Shown in pieces: positions 36,243 to 47,291 of a stretch of 64,000 bases of DNA. The DNA comes from Dactylonectria macrodidyma (Eukaryota > Ascomycota > Sordariomycetes > Hypocreales > Nectriaceae). Location of the stretch: NCBI GenBank assembly GCA_020744425.1, contig JAGMUV010000002.1:868001-932000 (forward strand), given 5' to 3'. The stretch's first letter is position 1; each line of letters starts with the position of its first letter. Made by a program: the position numbers and the translations under genes. Under the pieces are notes generated by a model. That model saw nothing but the letters and a program-made list of their open reading frames with translations, was not told where the DNA came from and ran no database searches.

Positions 36243-37874
36243 AGTAGCGACGCTGGGCAATCCTGGGAATTCTCACGAAAAGTTGGCTTTCGATGTTGTG
36301 TAACGATTTCATGGTGTAGTTAGATTATCGGTGGTATTGTTCATAGCTTGGTTCGCTCTCGTAACACCTGACGTATTGGGTCGGCAAACGAAAGATAGGT
36401 CCTGGTGCCTGGAGGACCCACGGAAAGAAATCAAGTAATATTCCATTTAGATGCTTCGCGTACAAGAGGTTTGCACACCTGCGTGTCCGACGATGCTGTT
36501 TGCTATGGTCGAGTACAGCAGTGGGCGTGATCGGCGTTGGCGTCGGCCGACCGGTGGAGTGTCTCCGACAGGAACTCCAAAGTCATAGATCTCTATACTA
36601 CAATAGATTAGCAGCCATGATCTGCACCACAGTGCCTGGGTATCTCCATTTACTCCAAGCAACAAACGTCAATCTGGTTGATCCATAGATTCTCCATTGT
36701 TGACCAAGGAAAGTGGCAACGGACTCCGGTTGTCAGGGCGTGAATCGGTTATTGGAGGGGTCGCATCCAGATCCTGGATGCCCTCACGTCTCCGTTGTAG
36801 AATTAATGCAGGACCCTTGCGGGATCCACGCTAGATGTGCCTGATATGTCGATGATTGAGCATGCAGTCCAGCGGCCTACAGAAGGACCTTGATCCCATC
36901 AACAGTGGGTGCTTTAGAGCCAAGAGAAGACGTCGAAAATGGAGCAGGTCCTGGGGTCCCCAGTACGATCGACCCATGGCTGGGCTTGGTCGGGAGGACG
37001 GCAGGCTTGTTCCGCTAAGAAGTCGTGGCAATGGCGGGCCGATTTGGGGCAGTCCAGTCCAGACAAGGGTTGCCGGCAATCGGACTGACACTGAGCACTC
37101 GCAACCATCACCGTAGGTAAGTGAAATTCAACGCTGATGATGCGCCAGCAGACTCATGATAAGGAATATTGGGCTGGTGAGATGCATTATGTGGTTTGGA
37201 ATCAACCCGAGGTCATCCATTAAGGTGGTCCCGATTATTTGATAAAATTAAGCCGCGTTTGAAGATGATGAATCGGACAGATGGTTGTGGATCCCGATCC
37301 CAACTCACGCTGCAGGGACGCGCCACACCACAGGATGAAGCACGGGCTTTTCTGCCTGCTTATCACGTGAAGCTTATCGTGACTGAGCTAAAGCGGAGCG
37401 GAAAAATAGCATCACCGTCAACCCCATCCGATCTGACGCGGCATTGTACCAACCAATCAAGACGCCGCTGATCTTCAGGCAGCAGCATTCGGTCCCATCA
37501 TCGAATCCAAGAAATCGCCGCAATGAGGCCGTATCGCCAGATCCGCTACAGGCACCGAGATAGCAGCTCTTCATTTGTATGAACAGAATCTCTCGCTTAT
37601 TGAACTTGCCGTTTCTGTTCTGCATTTTTTGCGCTCGAAATCGAATCTAGACAGGACTTTGGAATCCAGCCATCTGCACGCCACGATCATGCCGATACGC
37701 AGGCACTAGTTCAGCTGCACGCCTATTGAGCCTCACTAGATCGATTCCCCGCTTCAAAGCTATTCGCTTATTGCACCACATTACGCGGCATTGTCCCCAC
37801 GCTATTGGAGACGACAACAACAAACAGTCGTTATTCACAGCAAACGTAAGGGACGACAACTCTCTAGCACTGCC
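36243..37874. other. Intergenic, no gene seen
   Basis: About 1.6 kb between two genes in the same orientation, holding the 3' end of the rhodopsin-like gene and the promoter of the HeLo-like fusion gene. Short open frames on both strands look random. No repeat or RNA gene recognised. Confidence 0.5.
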
Positions 37875-40800
37875 ATGGATTCTTTTCTACCGCTGGGTGG
37901 CTTCCAGCTGCCCTTTCAAAAGCGTCTCAGCCGGCTTTACAATGACACCAAAAAATCGAGCGATTTCGTCAAGGAGCCCGTCCAGAATGAGGAAGACCCC
38001 GAAATCAAGGCTCTACATCGCAAGTTGCGCATCCAGAAGGACCGACTAGTCAGTTGGGGTCTCGAGTGGTCCGACCCAACCCAATCCGCCGAGATCGATG
38101 AGTCGCTCTCCAAGGCAGGCCTCAGTGAGGTGGTAGGGAGTATCATGTCGACAATCAAGGACATCTTGGCTGAGGCCGAGCCCTTGTGGCTCAGCTCCAA
38201 GCGCATAATTCAGGGACCTCAAACTTCACAAGACTCAAAACCACCGCTGGTCCAGTGGGACAAACGCCGGTTCGAAGATTTGGTAAATGACCTCACCACA
38301 TCCATTGACACTCTATACGACCTCTCCCGCACGCGCTCATCTGGCGCATTCTCTCGTCGACCTCCCAAGACACCTTACAAGTCATCGACATCATCGGATG
38401 ATTTTCGTCCTTTTGAGTCAACTCGGATGCAGACTCCCCAGCAAATCGACCCTCAGACCTTGACCCATCTTCGCCCAAGACAAGGGGATCAAGGCTCCAA
38501 TGCTCGCGAAGTTGTCTTCATGAGCAAAACGGCGTACTCGGAACTCACTCAAGGCACGACGACACGGCAGCCTTGGGCACCACTACTACTTGAGTATGCT
38601 ACTTTCGACTCGATTTATGCCATGACTGGCATCATGCCACCCATGGCTCGTTTCGAGAAGCTATCGGCTGGGCTGCAGCAAGATCCTCAGAGGTCTCCTG
38701 GCACTTGGACTGGTCTTCCACGACTTCTCGGATACTTCGAAGATCTCGAGAATTCTAGACTTGGACTGGTCTACAGATTTCCCCCGTCATTCAATGCTGT
38801 CTCGTTTGAACGACTCACCAAGAATCCTCTTTACAACCTTCCCACCTTGAGCGACCTCTTTTGTCAGCCTAACTCGGAGCCCAAACTGGAAGCTAAATTC
38901 AGACTGGCTCATAATTTAATGAACACAGTTTTCGATATGCACGCCAGGGGAGTAACGCACGGAGAACTTGTCGACAGGAACATTTCATTTTGTGACGCGG
39001 TGACGACGGAACCTGGCGTCAACAATGGCGAGGTAGATATTCGTCGGCCATTGGTATCGTCCTTTGACCTGTTTTCTGAGGATACATCTTCGACGATGCC
39101 GGATCTTTCTCGTCATCCACTGGATCCTCGCAACACACCCACCTCTCCATTGGCAAAGAATACAGATCAGCGAATCCTAGACCTCTATTCCCTTGCCATG
39201 CTGTTGCTGTCAATTGGACTATGGACCAAACTGGAAACCCTTGTCCCCGATTCTTCGACATTCGTCCCAGATTCCCTTCTGGAGCAACTCGCAGTACGAT
39301 GTGGTAGCCTTTACATGAAGGCAGTTCAGACTTGTTGGGCTGCTGTTGATGACGAGCTTGCGGGACGCTCCAGTGGAGAAGCCCTGCTTTCCACAGTGCA
39401 AACAAAAGCAAGCCGATTTCTAGAGGCATGCTGCATTCTGGACGGAGTCAGCGGCTTGGAAGAGAGGCTTGACCAGGAAGTCCAACAACCTGATGGACGC
39501 TCGTCTCTTTCAGAGCCGTCAGTTACTTCTACTTCCAAGAGTACTAAGGATACAAAGGATTCGAAGACTTCGTCAAAGCCCATCGGTGAGAAACTGGCGC
39601 CGGTACCAGTTCCCACACCCATTCCTACAAAGGATACCGGAAAGCTTGAGAAGGATGCGGATCTTGACGGTTAGCTCCAGTCTTTTTTTTAATTACATTC
39701 GATTGAGATCGCTAACAATCATCAGATACGGTGTTGAGCAAGACTGCTGCGAAGTCCGACACCAAGGTCCGACTCTATCCCCACGTTCCACTTTCGCCCG
39801 AGATTGTGGACAGATGGAACACAATTTTGATGCCTCAGATCAACCATGCTCTCCGACACTTCTATCGCAAGCATCCCGAGTCGGTAGAAATCTCTCTTGA
39901 GTCTGTTGGGCCAAGTCCCCAAAAGACCCAGCCTACGGTACTCGTCGTATGCACCTCAGTCGGAAAAGTCCGCGCTATTCTCAATAAGAGACTGAGTGAA
40001 CTGTTTGATGGCACAACTGGATTCGCGTTGAAGGTTTGCCGTGGCCATGTACTCAGATCCCGGCGCCAGCCCAAGTCGGTCCTCAGATCCATGGCCCGAA
40101 GAAGCAATTCTCATGGATCCACTGACAATCTTGATGCCATCAACCCAGAGTATCAAGAACGGCCATGCAATGGGGCAAGCATTGGCGCTTGGATTGGGGA
40201 TCGGCACCTTCCCCCTGTTAGCCTTGGTGGCCTTGTCATGATTGATGACAAGCCTTATGGCATGACTGTTCACCACATGCTTGATGACCCAGATAGGGAC
40301 TTTGGCAACGACGAAGCATTGCGATGCAGTGCTCTTCCCGACCTAGATTGGTACGCTGAGTCCGGCGGGGAGAGTTCAGTCGATGACGAGTTTGCATACG
40401 ACCTATCAGACACAGAATCAGAAGCATACTCTGATTCTGACATTACGAGCGATTACGAAGACGACGAGTCTGACGAAGATGAAGAATACAATGAACCTGG
40501 CGACATCCCAGGGATAGAACCCGGCTGTGGAGATGGCTATATCGTTACCCAACCTGCCTTGGATGACGTGGAGGACGGTTTCTATCCGTGCGTTGAGACG
40601 GAGGATGAAGACCACCTCGACACCTATGGCTTGGGAGAAATATATGCGTCTAGTGGAATTCGCAGGAAGCAGGTCAACGGTCTCATTCACGAGGTTGACT
40701 GGGCCTTGTTTGAGTTCACGGATGAACGTATGCCTGACGACAATTCAATCCCTCGGGCTCAAGACTCCGTGTCCCTGCGAAAGCTTGGCCAAAAGGACGG

Positions 40801-41509
40801 CGCGGCATTGCTGCGCCCAACCACGGTTGCACCGTCCTCTTCTTTACCCGGGATGGAAGTCCAATGCTTGGCTCGAACGAGCGGCCTACAGACGGGCCAG
40901 ATCCTCCCGGCGCTCACCAGCGTCAAGATCTACGGACGGGCGTCTCCCAGTCACACATACCAGGTTACAAGTGCCAGGTTCCCCCAGGACGAAGGAAAGC
41001 CGATGGGAATGCCTCTTGGTATTCCTGGAGACAGTGGAGCCTGGGTCATTGATCGCCGCCATGGCCAACTCTGTGGCCATGTGCTCGCTTGGAGTCAGCG
41101 AAAACATGCGGCTTACATCTGCCCAATGGATATGTTGCTCGTCGACATTGCTGAGACTCTGGAGGCACATGAGATCAAGCTTCCTGGAGGCCAACCTGTA
41201 GTCACAATGGGGGGCGAGAAGGGCTCAATTGCTCTAGGGGAGAAGCAAGCCCAACAACCTGACGAGGACTTAGAGGACCTCGTCGAGGAAGAACCTGAAG
41301 ACAACGACCTTCCGCCTCAGTTGACTAGCTTGACTGATACAAAAGATGGCCCTAGTCATCGACAAACGGGCATTTCAAGCTGCAGTGCCAGCGAGCGTGG
41401 CTCATCCAGTCCTATACGCCTTGAGACTTCAAGCGAGGTAGGGGGGATTACTGGTCGCTTGGATGAAATGAGCCTGAGTGGGAACTTGAGTATTGGCGTT
41501 AGCGGCTAG
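37875..41509 (+). CDS. HeLo-like / pseudokinase / trypsin-like protease fusion protein
   Basis: 1192 aa from two exons, 37875-39669 and 39726-41509, joined by a 56-nt intron with a GCTAAC branch box. Residues ~1-120 resemble a HeLo-type helical bundle ([16 protein letters not shown], then long amphipathic helices). HeLo domains of fungal HET-S and NLR proteins are membrane-lytic cell-death effectors. Residues ~215-560 look like a protein-kinase fold ([41 protein letters not shown]) but HRD is replaced by HGE (362-364) and DFG by SFD (D398), so it is probably a pseudokinase. A Ser/Thr/Lys/Pro linker follows. The C-terminal ~450 residues read as a PA-clan protease: H781/H782 in GMTVHHML, D923 in [11 protein letters not shown]1035 in [10 protein letters not shown], with a highly acidic insert (~830-870). 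No signal peptide, so it is intracellular. Non-self-recognition or regulated cell death is inference; domain calls need profile searches. Confidence 0.75.
39670..39725 (+). other. Intron of the HeLo-like fusion gene
   Basis: 56 nt, phase 1, GTTAGC...TCAG with a GCTAACAATC branch site and a T-run. It joins DADLD to [10 protein letters not shown], so the kinase-like and protease-like halves form one protein. Confidence 0.8.
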
Positions 41510-41723
41510 TTGCAACATTCTTTCCTATGTCTATACGGGCCTTGCCTATTCATACGCTATTTATCGTGATTTGGAGGATCGGATACCCTGTTTACAAGAT
41601 AAGTCGGGCAGATTGTCATGTAGTAGATCGACAGCAATAGCATATACCACTGGGAAATGGGACCTTGAAGGGCCACTTTCATGATTACTTCTCTTTGCAA
41701 CATCTGACGCCGCCAGTGATTGA

Positions 41724-42732
41724 CTACATGAAATCATCTTCCCAGTTCTCGTCGCGGTCCTGGTTGCTCGTAGCAGCCATGTTCTCTTCCGTGAATAGGT
41801 CGTCGTACGCGTGTTCCTTTTGCCACTTCTTCTCCTTCCACTCCTGAGCTTGCCGGGCCTCTTCCTTCCGCTGCCACTAGTTAATACGAGAACAATTTAG
41901 ACTTGCCCCTTGCTTGAGAACATACCCGTTGCTGGACAGCGACTTGGTCCTTCTGGCGGAGCTCCTTGAGCCGGTCGTCTTTCTCCTGCTTGAGGTCGGG
42001 CTTCTGCTCCACCTTGGTCTTGTTGAGGCGGTTGACGATGGGGTTCTCGCGCTGGGCTACGAGCACTCTCTTGACCTGTGGGGTTCAGATGAGTAAGGCA
42101 ACGACATTATGTAGTTGGGGAGCAAGGCGGCTGCCTACTTTGCGGTGGTCCTTGAAGCTAACTTGGCCAACCTCCATGCTACCGTCCTTCTTCAGGTTAG
42201 ACCAGGGGGTATAAATGACCGTGATGTTGTCTTTCTTGTTGCCTATTTGCAAGTACGTCAGCTGGGTCCTGCGAGGACACGATGTTCCGCGTGGCTGGAG
42301 TACCTTCGATGGAGTTTGCCTTGGTAAGCTGGGCAAGGTCCATAACCAGCTCTGGAGGCAACGAGTCCCATTCTTGACCGTCTCTCATTCGGAGATAAAT
42401 ATGGGCACTGGAGAGCTTATCCACATGGAACTAGGAGATCCCATGTCAGTCGTATACTGATGCCAGTCGTAGCCTAATGCCAGTCATCTCGATGTGATCA
42501 GGAAGACTCACCCTACAACGGAGTTAGACAGTCCCAGTTCGTTCAACAAGTGGGAAAATAATCACCAGATATCCTCCTCCCAGCCAAACTTGATCAGATC
42601 CTCATCTAGCATGTTTCAGCTGGCGAGACAGCGCAGGCGGCGGGTGGGAGCGAGCATACTCTCGAATTTGTCCTTGCCAACGTAGATGAAGGCTGAGGGC
42701 TCCACGACGTTAGAGGTAAAGTAGTAGACCAT
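41724..42732 (-). CDS. CCDC25/Jlp2-type NFACT-R domain protein
   Basis: 213 aa, very similar to human CCDC25 (208 aa) and yeast Jlp2; the domain is the NFACT-R/DUF814 fold. In human cells CCDC25 has been described as a DNA-binding membrane sensor; the fungal role is unclear. Minus-strand exons: 42732-42660, 42605-42566, a single base at 42512, 42430-42304, 42242-42139, 42075-41926 and 41870-41724. Conserved stretches: [82 protein letters not shown] and [18 protein letters not shown]. The C-terminal ~80 residues are a charged coiled coil. To keep the invariant W-F-H-V, the G of the Trp codon must come from a one-nucleotide exon between introns 42565-42513 and 42511-42431. The last intron has two in-frame acceptors six bases apart (TAG and CAG). 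Confidence 0.93.
42431..42511 (-). other. Intron 2b of the CCDC25-type gene
   Basis: 81 nt, GTGAGT...CCTAG with an ACTGAC branch box. It directly follows the one-base exon. Its acceptor precedes TTC CAT GTG, the conserved FHV. Confidence 0.7.
42513..42565 (-). other. Intron 2a of the CCDC25-type gene
   Basis: 53 nt, GTGATT...TTGTAG with a TCTAAC branch box. It is followed by a single coding G (42512) and directly by the next donor. Confidence 0.7.
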
Positions 42733-43864
42733 TCTCAAACTTGGTGCAAGCGCTGCTGCTCGCTGGCCAAATGAAAAGCCGTAGAAACGCTCGGTGTTGC
42801 GAGAAGTATGAGTCTCGTCACGAGCTTGATGCCTCGTTGGAATGGTGAGTGAGGGGATCGCAATTTTCTGCTGGTGGAAGGCTACCTAATGCCTAACAAC
42901 GTTCGTCGAGTTGACCGCTGTATTTGCGCTGTACATGCAGCAAGGTGGAGCGGCGAGATAGTGAAAGGGTACTGAGAGAGCCCGCCCTGGTGTGGCTCTT
43001 CCATCACGTGATACTAAACGTGACCCTCAATCAGAGCAACACGGTGAATCATAATAGTCACCTATACATATTTGAGCAACAAGACAAATACCATTGTCAT
43101 TTATGACCTGTCTCTTTGAGCCTGAGGCTTTTCAGGGGGTGTCTTTACAAACGACAGGCTCTGAGTGAGGTTACCAAAGGCGGGATGCATTGCGGTAGGA
43201 CTTAGACCCTTGAACCCTCAGTCACACACCTCTCAACAACCCACACTAGTTGCCTACTTAGTCGAGAGCAATCAACTCGCAGAGGTCTTGCTTTCAGCTC
43301 CTTGCATTTCCTCGGAAACCCCGAGTTCCATCGGAAGCCTCCTATGCAGGGCTTTGTCTTGGCTGCCCAGTCGGCCGCCATTGCTTGTGTGAAAGCCAAG
43401 TCCAACTTCAGACAGCCACAGGTCGGACGCCACTCCCAATCGTACGATTTTTCACATAAGTTCGAGACCAGTTCATGCTCGAAATGGGCATGCATTTGCC
43501 GCGATTAGCAAAGTGGTGGGCCTCCCGCGGAGATAGTTTGTTGCTCTACTGTATGTGTCTCGCCTTGGAGGGTGTTGCTAGTCCACACCCCGTTGAAGCT
43601 GTGATGGATGCGAACTAGCAGCAAGGTTGGACCGCTGTCAGTTGTCGTTCCAGTGGATCAAAGGCATCTGACGCCCTACACTACAGATCAGCAAAATGCC
43701 CGAAGCATTTACGTGTACGAAGCCTCCTCCGCGAGACTAGGCCAGCCCCGCGCGGGAATCTCCCTAGATATCTGTTGTATAGTCTCTAGCCTTCACGCAC
43801 GAGACCCAAAGTATGAGACTTCTCGGCCTCACTCTGCAAAGTAGCACCGAAGGCTGGCATCAAA

Positions 43865-43929
43865 TGTCAACGAGCCGTGTCAACGAGCCGTGTCAACGAG
43901 CCGTGTCAACGAGCCGTGTCAAAGGGCCG
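43865..43929. repeat. 13-bp minisatellite, 5 copies
   Basis: Four perfect head-to-tail copies of TGTCAACGAGCCG (43865-43916) and a fifth with two mismatches (43917-43929). Copies are directly adjacent without spacers, so this is a minisatellite and not a CRISPR array. Confidence 0.95.
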
Positions 43930-45652
43930 TTGTGTCATGAGTAGGACACCAGGAACAGAATCCCATGCATCCATTTCCCGCTGGTATGGGTGCCTCATCT
44001 CTGCATTCTTCAATACTAGCAGTTGGTCACGCGAATGATGGGGTTTCCACCAGCAAAATGCGGGAACTGGGCAATCGCCTGGACCCCAGCCTGGTTGTCA
44101 CTCCTGCATATGTGCCTATGTGCAATGACATATCACTCCGCTCGGGGCACCGAAGCTCTAGCTACAGGCGGAGACTCCATGTATTTCGTCTAATTAGGCC
44201 AACGGCGTGTCAAAAAGACGTTTCCTCTTTTCCCCAGCCTTGTGTCCTTTTGTGGTAGGGAGCAACGCCAAGGAGCCTTACTTGTGCTGGAGGCGGGATG
44301 TAGCTCCATGACAGAGAGACAATGCCAATCTGCCAATGGCCAGGGCCCATTCACATCTGAACACTAGGTTGCTGAATGGTTCCGCGTCTCTTCGGGGGAA
44401 ACGCCTGGTTGTCAGGTTGGCTCCGGGTCTCGGCCCTTCCAAGCCTTGGCCCATCTCTCCACCATAGCAGGGCGTCCGATATTCATCGGGGTGGGTCCTC
44501 GGGGTGGATCCGGAGGGCCATCGGGGCATCGGGGCCGTCCAATGACACAGCAGAAACACCAACCTCGAGAGAAATGAAGCTGTCCAGAGTTGCGGTCAAG
44601 CGGTGTTTGCTTGTTTCTTCCAGCCCCGTGGCTGTGCAGTTCGTGTGGGCGAAGTGTTGCAAACACGCTGGCTGGTGTCCTCCCTTAGTTAGACAGAGGC
44701 GAAGTGATCTGCATAGTACGACACTGTGTCTTGTTGCCTTCTTGTCTTTCGGTGAGCCCTATCTATTAGCTTGAGTTGTGAATGAAAGTCAAACCCTTTC
44801 GTCCCGCGTTTTTGACACCTGTGACATTTAGCTTTGACATCGTCGCTGTTGTCGTTTCCATTGTTCTAAAGCACGCGATGGTTTCCACCCACCTCTTAGT
44901 CGGATCGGCCATGGCTTCCACTGGCCGCTGCTGGACCGATCTGCAGAAGGACCAAACTGGTGAATAGCAAATCTCCCGATTGGTAGATCTACGCCACGTG
45001 GCGCCGGGAACCATCTCATCCGGGCATCCAGCAACTAGGATGGGAGTTGGTGGCGATTATTGGACAGGCTGCGCGCCTCCAAAAAGCCAAAACGGAGACA
45101 GCCAGCCAAGCACGGTCTTGGTAAATGACGTGTGGTTGCCGTGAATGAATAAGCTTACAAGTTTGAGTCAAACAAATCCCGTCACAGGGTCTTTGGTGGG
45201 CCGCCAGCTGGTAAGTGGCATGTCTTCGAGAGATGAAGGCTCTAGCCTCTACTGTAGGCACTTGGCGAGCAGAAGAAAAGCCCCCAAGTCAAAACACAGT
45301 TCAGCCGCATTCCCGGTACTTCCCATCGGGCTGGATACGCTTGAAATTAGGATCGAGAAAATTTCATTAGCTTGTCAAGTGATCATCGCCATGACTAATG
45401 AAGCTGATATCTGTGGCACTCGTACGGATACTCGGTATTATGGACCCAAACCCCCAGCAAAGTCTGTGGCTGTCAACTCTCATATTTCTATTTGCCCCAC
45501 CAGGTCACCGACGAGGCTGCGAAGGGTTGTCGATGGAGAGGGCATCGGGGCACTCCTGTCATTTCCCCAGCTGTGATCCTGAATCGTGAATGTCAACATC
45601 GAGATCGTGAATCCAGTGCCCAATCATGTCTCAGGCTTCAGAACTGGCCACA

Positions 45653-45654
<2 letters not shown>

Positions 45655-45683
<29 letters not shown>

Positions 45684-45689
45684 TCAGAG
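45655..45689. repeat. CCCTCA hexanucleotide array
   Basis: Five tandem CCCTCA units followed by a degenerate one, then a CA/CCCACA-rich tract to about 45730. It resembles but differs from the fungal telomere unit CCCTAA by one base, and lies inside an ordinary intergenic region. Confidence 0.9.
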
Positions 45690-46768
45690 TCACAGTCACA
45701 CACCCCACACACCCACACACCCTCCGCCCCCAATGTCTCACACCCTAGCTGCTCACGGACGTGCCTAGATATGCCACTGCCGTCGAAAGAGCATTCGGCT
45801 GGCACACCGCGATACGCAGTAACCCGTCGATTCTATTTCCGGGTTAGATGGGATGCTTTGGCCAGCGGGCCACGTGCGCTCCCACATTGCGGCCGTTAGA
45901 AGAATTACCGTGCCATCACCGGTAGTGCTGGTGCTCGTCCCTGTAGTCTAGTGCTGTCAACGTTAGCCTTTCTCCATGTGTTAAAGATTAGACCCGAAGC
46001 TAATCGCGCTCCGAAGTTGACAGCCAGCTAGCGTAGCCTGGACGTTGTTGGTGCCGTGGAATTCCATATCAGATATCTTTCCATTCAGTGACATAACCTC
46101 TCCGCATGTATGTTGAGCACATTTTCCTATTTAGGAAACTCCAAGGAAAAGCAAGTGTGGTGGCGTTCGCGGAGTCGGACCCTGCTCCGACTGAGCTCCG
46201 GTGCCCGGTGCCGCGATCTGAGTCGACCTACATTAAAGGGGCTGTGGTTGGTTCGCTCCGTTCCATATCACTGAAAGTGCAGCAACACGCATTATCAACT
46301 AAGATGCCAGGCTTGTGCTTGACCAATGAGGCACCCCTTTGTGAGGGGGGAACGTAGCAAAGCTCGGACGAAACAACCTGCCAGCCATGGAATCAAGAGG
46401 TCCTCGTGTTCTCTCTGCGGCTGGAGAGATATGATTTTCACTGGGCGAGACGTTGACTTGTGAGTACATGCTGTCAACTAGTGTGTTTTTGGAACGGCTG
46501 ATCAGCCGATAGAAAGAACGACGATGTCATAGATTCTTGGGAACACTATTAATCATTCATAGCTGCTTCTAGGTCCACTTGTGGATTGCATCGCATGTGC
46601 GGACGTCTAGCTAGAGAACGGTGCCTTGGCCCCTTGCGCCTTGCCAGAATAACAACTCTTCAGAAAATAGAAATTCCACCTCATTATCCATGGCCACCAT
46701 TGCCGACTATATTCCAAACGCAGCTGTGATTCCATATGTGGTATCCGATCCTCTCTGCTGGCGCTGCG

Positions 46769-47291
46769 TTAAGAAGAGCGAGATGGGACGTCGATACCAG
46801 CATCACGAAGCGTACGGATGTAGGCCCGTTCCGCAGAAGCTAGGTCACCAGAAACCGTTAGATATGAAGGTGTGGAGCAATGGGTTTGTGGGGGTCGCCC
46901 TACATGGTCTTGCGTGATGATCATCTCCGTTCGAAACGGCAATGGAGATATCACGGGTCTCCGTCTCTGTGCAAATGGTAATCCCAGTGGAGTCTTCGTA
47001 GGCAACCTTGTAGACTTCCAGACTGATTTTATACTCTCCTGGGGTCACGATGGAGAGGTCAGAGAAGACGAAGACGACGTGAGAGTCGACTAGAACTCCT
47101 GTCGGGGGGGCGTCCCCGGAAAGGGCGCCTTCGACGGCGGTGCCGCTGTGGTCCAGGAGGATTGCCTTGGCGAAGTAGTAGTGTGGTTCATGGCTGCTTC
47201 TGGTAGCCATTTTTGCAATGACAGGCGGATACAGAACCTGGCCTGGGTGGGCAGCCTGAGGAGGCTGGACTGCGATACTGACAGTTGACAT
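46769..47291 (-). CDS. Small velvet-domain protein
   Basis: 152 aa. Exon 1 is 47291-46904, the intron is 46903-46840 (GTAGGG...CCTAG, 64 nt, TCTAAC branch box), exon 2 is 46839-46769. The velvet fold is a DNA-binding and dimerisation domain of fungal regulators (VeA, VelB, VosA, VelC) controlling development and secondary metabolism. Family-like features: an N-terminal VSIAVQPPQAAHPGQVLYPP strand region, YYFAKAILLDHSGTAVEGAL, VVFVFSDLSIVTPGEYKISL and a C-terminal AERAYIRTLRDAGIDVP motif, which needs the intron to be joined. There are no extra N- or C-terminal regions or nuclear signal, so it is a single-domain member, shorter than VeA or VelB. Without splicing the frame runs to a stop after HTFISNGFW. 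A partner among the longer velvet proteins is inference. Confidence 0.8.
46840..46903 (-). other. Intron of the velvet gene
   Basis: 64 nt, phase 1, GTAGGG...CCTAG with TCTAAC about 18 nt before the acceptor. It joins ...DDHHARP to SSAERAYIRTLRDAG, the typical C-terminal helix of small velvet proteins. Confidence 0.7.

Larger units (their letters stand above)
42733..46768. other. Long intergenic region with minisatellites
   Basis: About 4 kb without a gene I can support. It contains a 13-bp minisatellite (43865-43929), a CCCTCA hexanucleotide array and an adjacent CA/CCCACA-rich tract (about 45655-45730). Open frames on both strands are short and lack family signatures. It should also hold the promoter of the CCDC25-type gene at its left end. 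Confidence 0.55.

Noticed and set aside
43865..43929. Possible CRISPR-like repeat array
   Set aside because: Units are adjacent with no spacers, and the DNA is eukaryotic; it is a minisatellite.
45655..45689. Possible interstitial telomere tract
   Set aside because: Unit is CCCTCA, not CCCTAA, only about five copies, and no subtelomeric genes are near.
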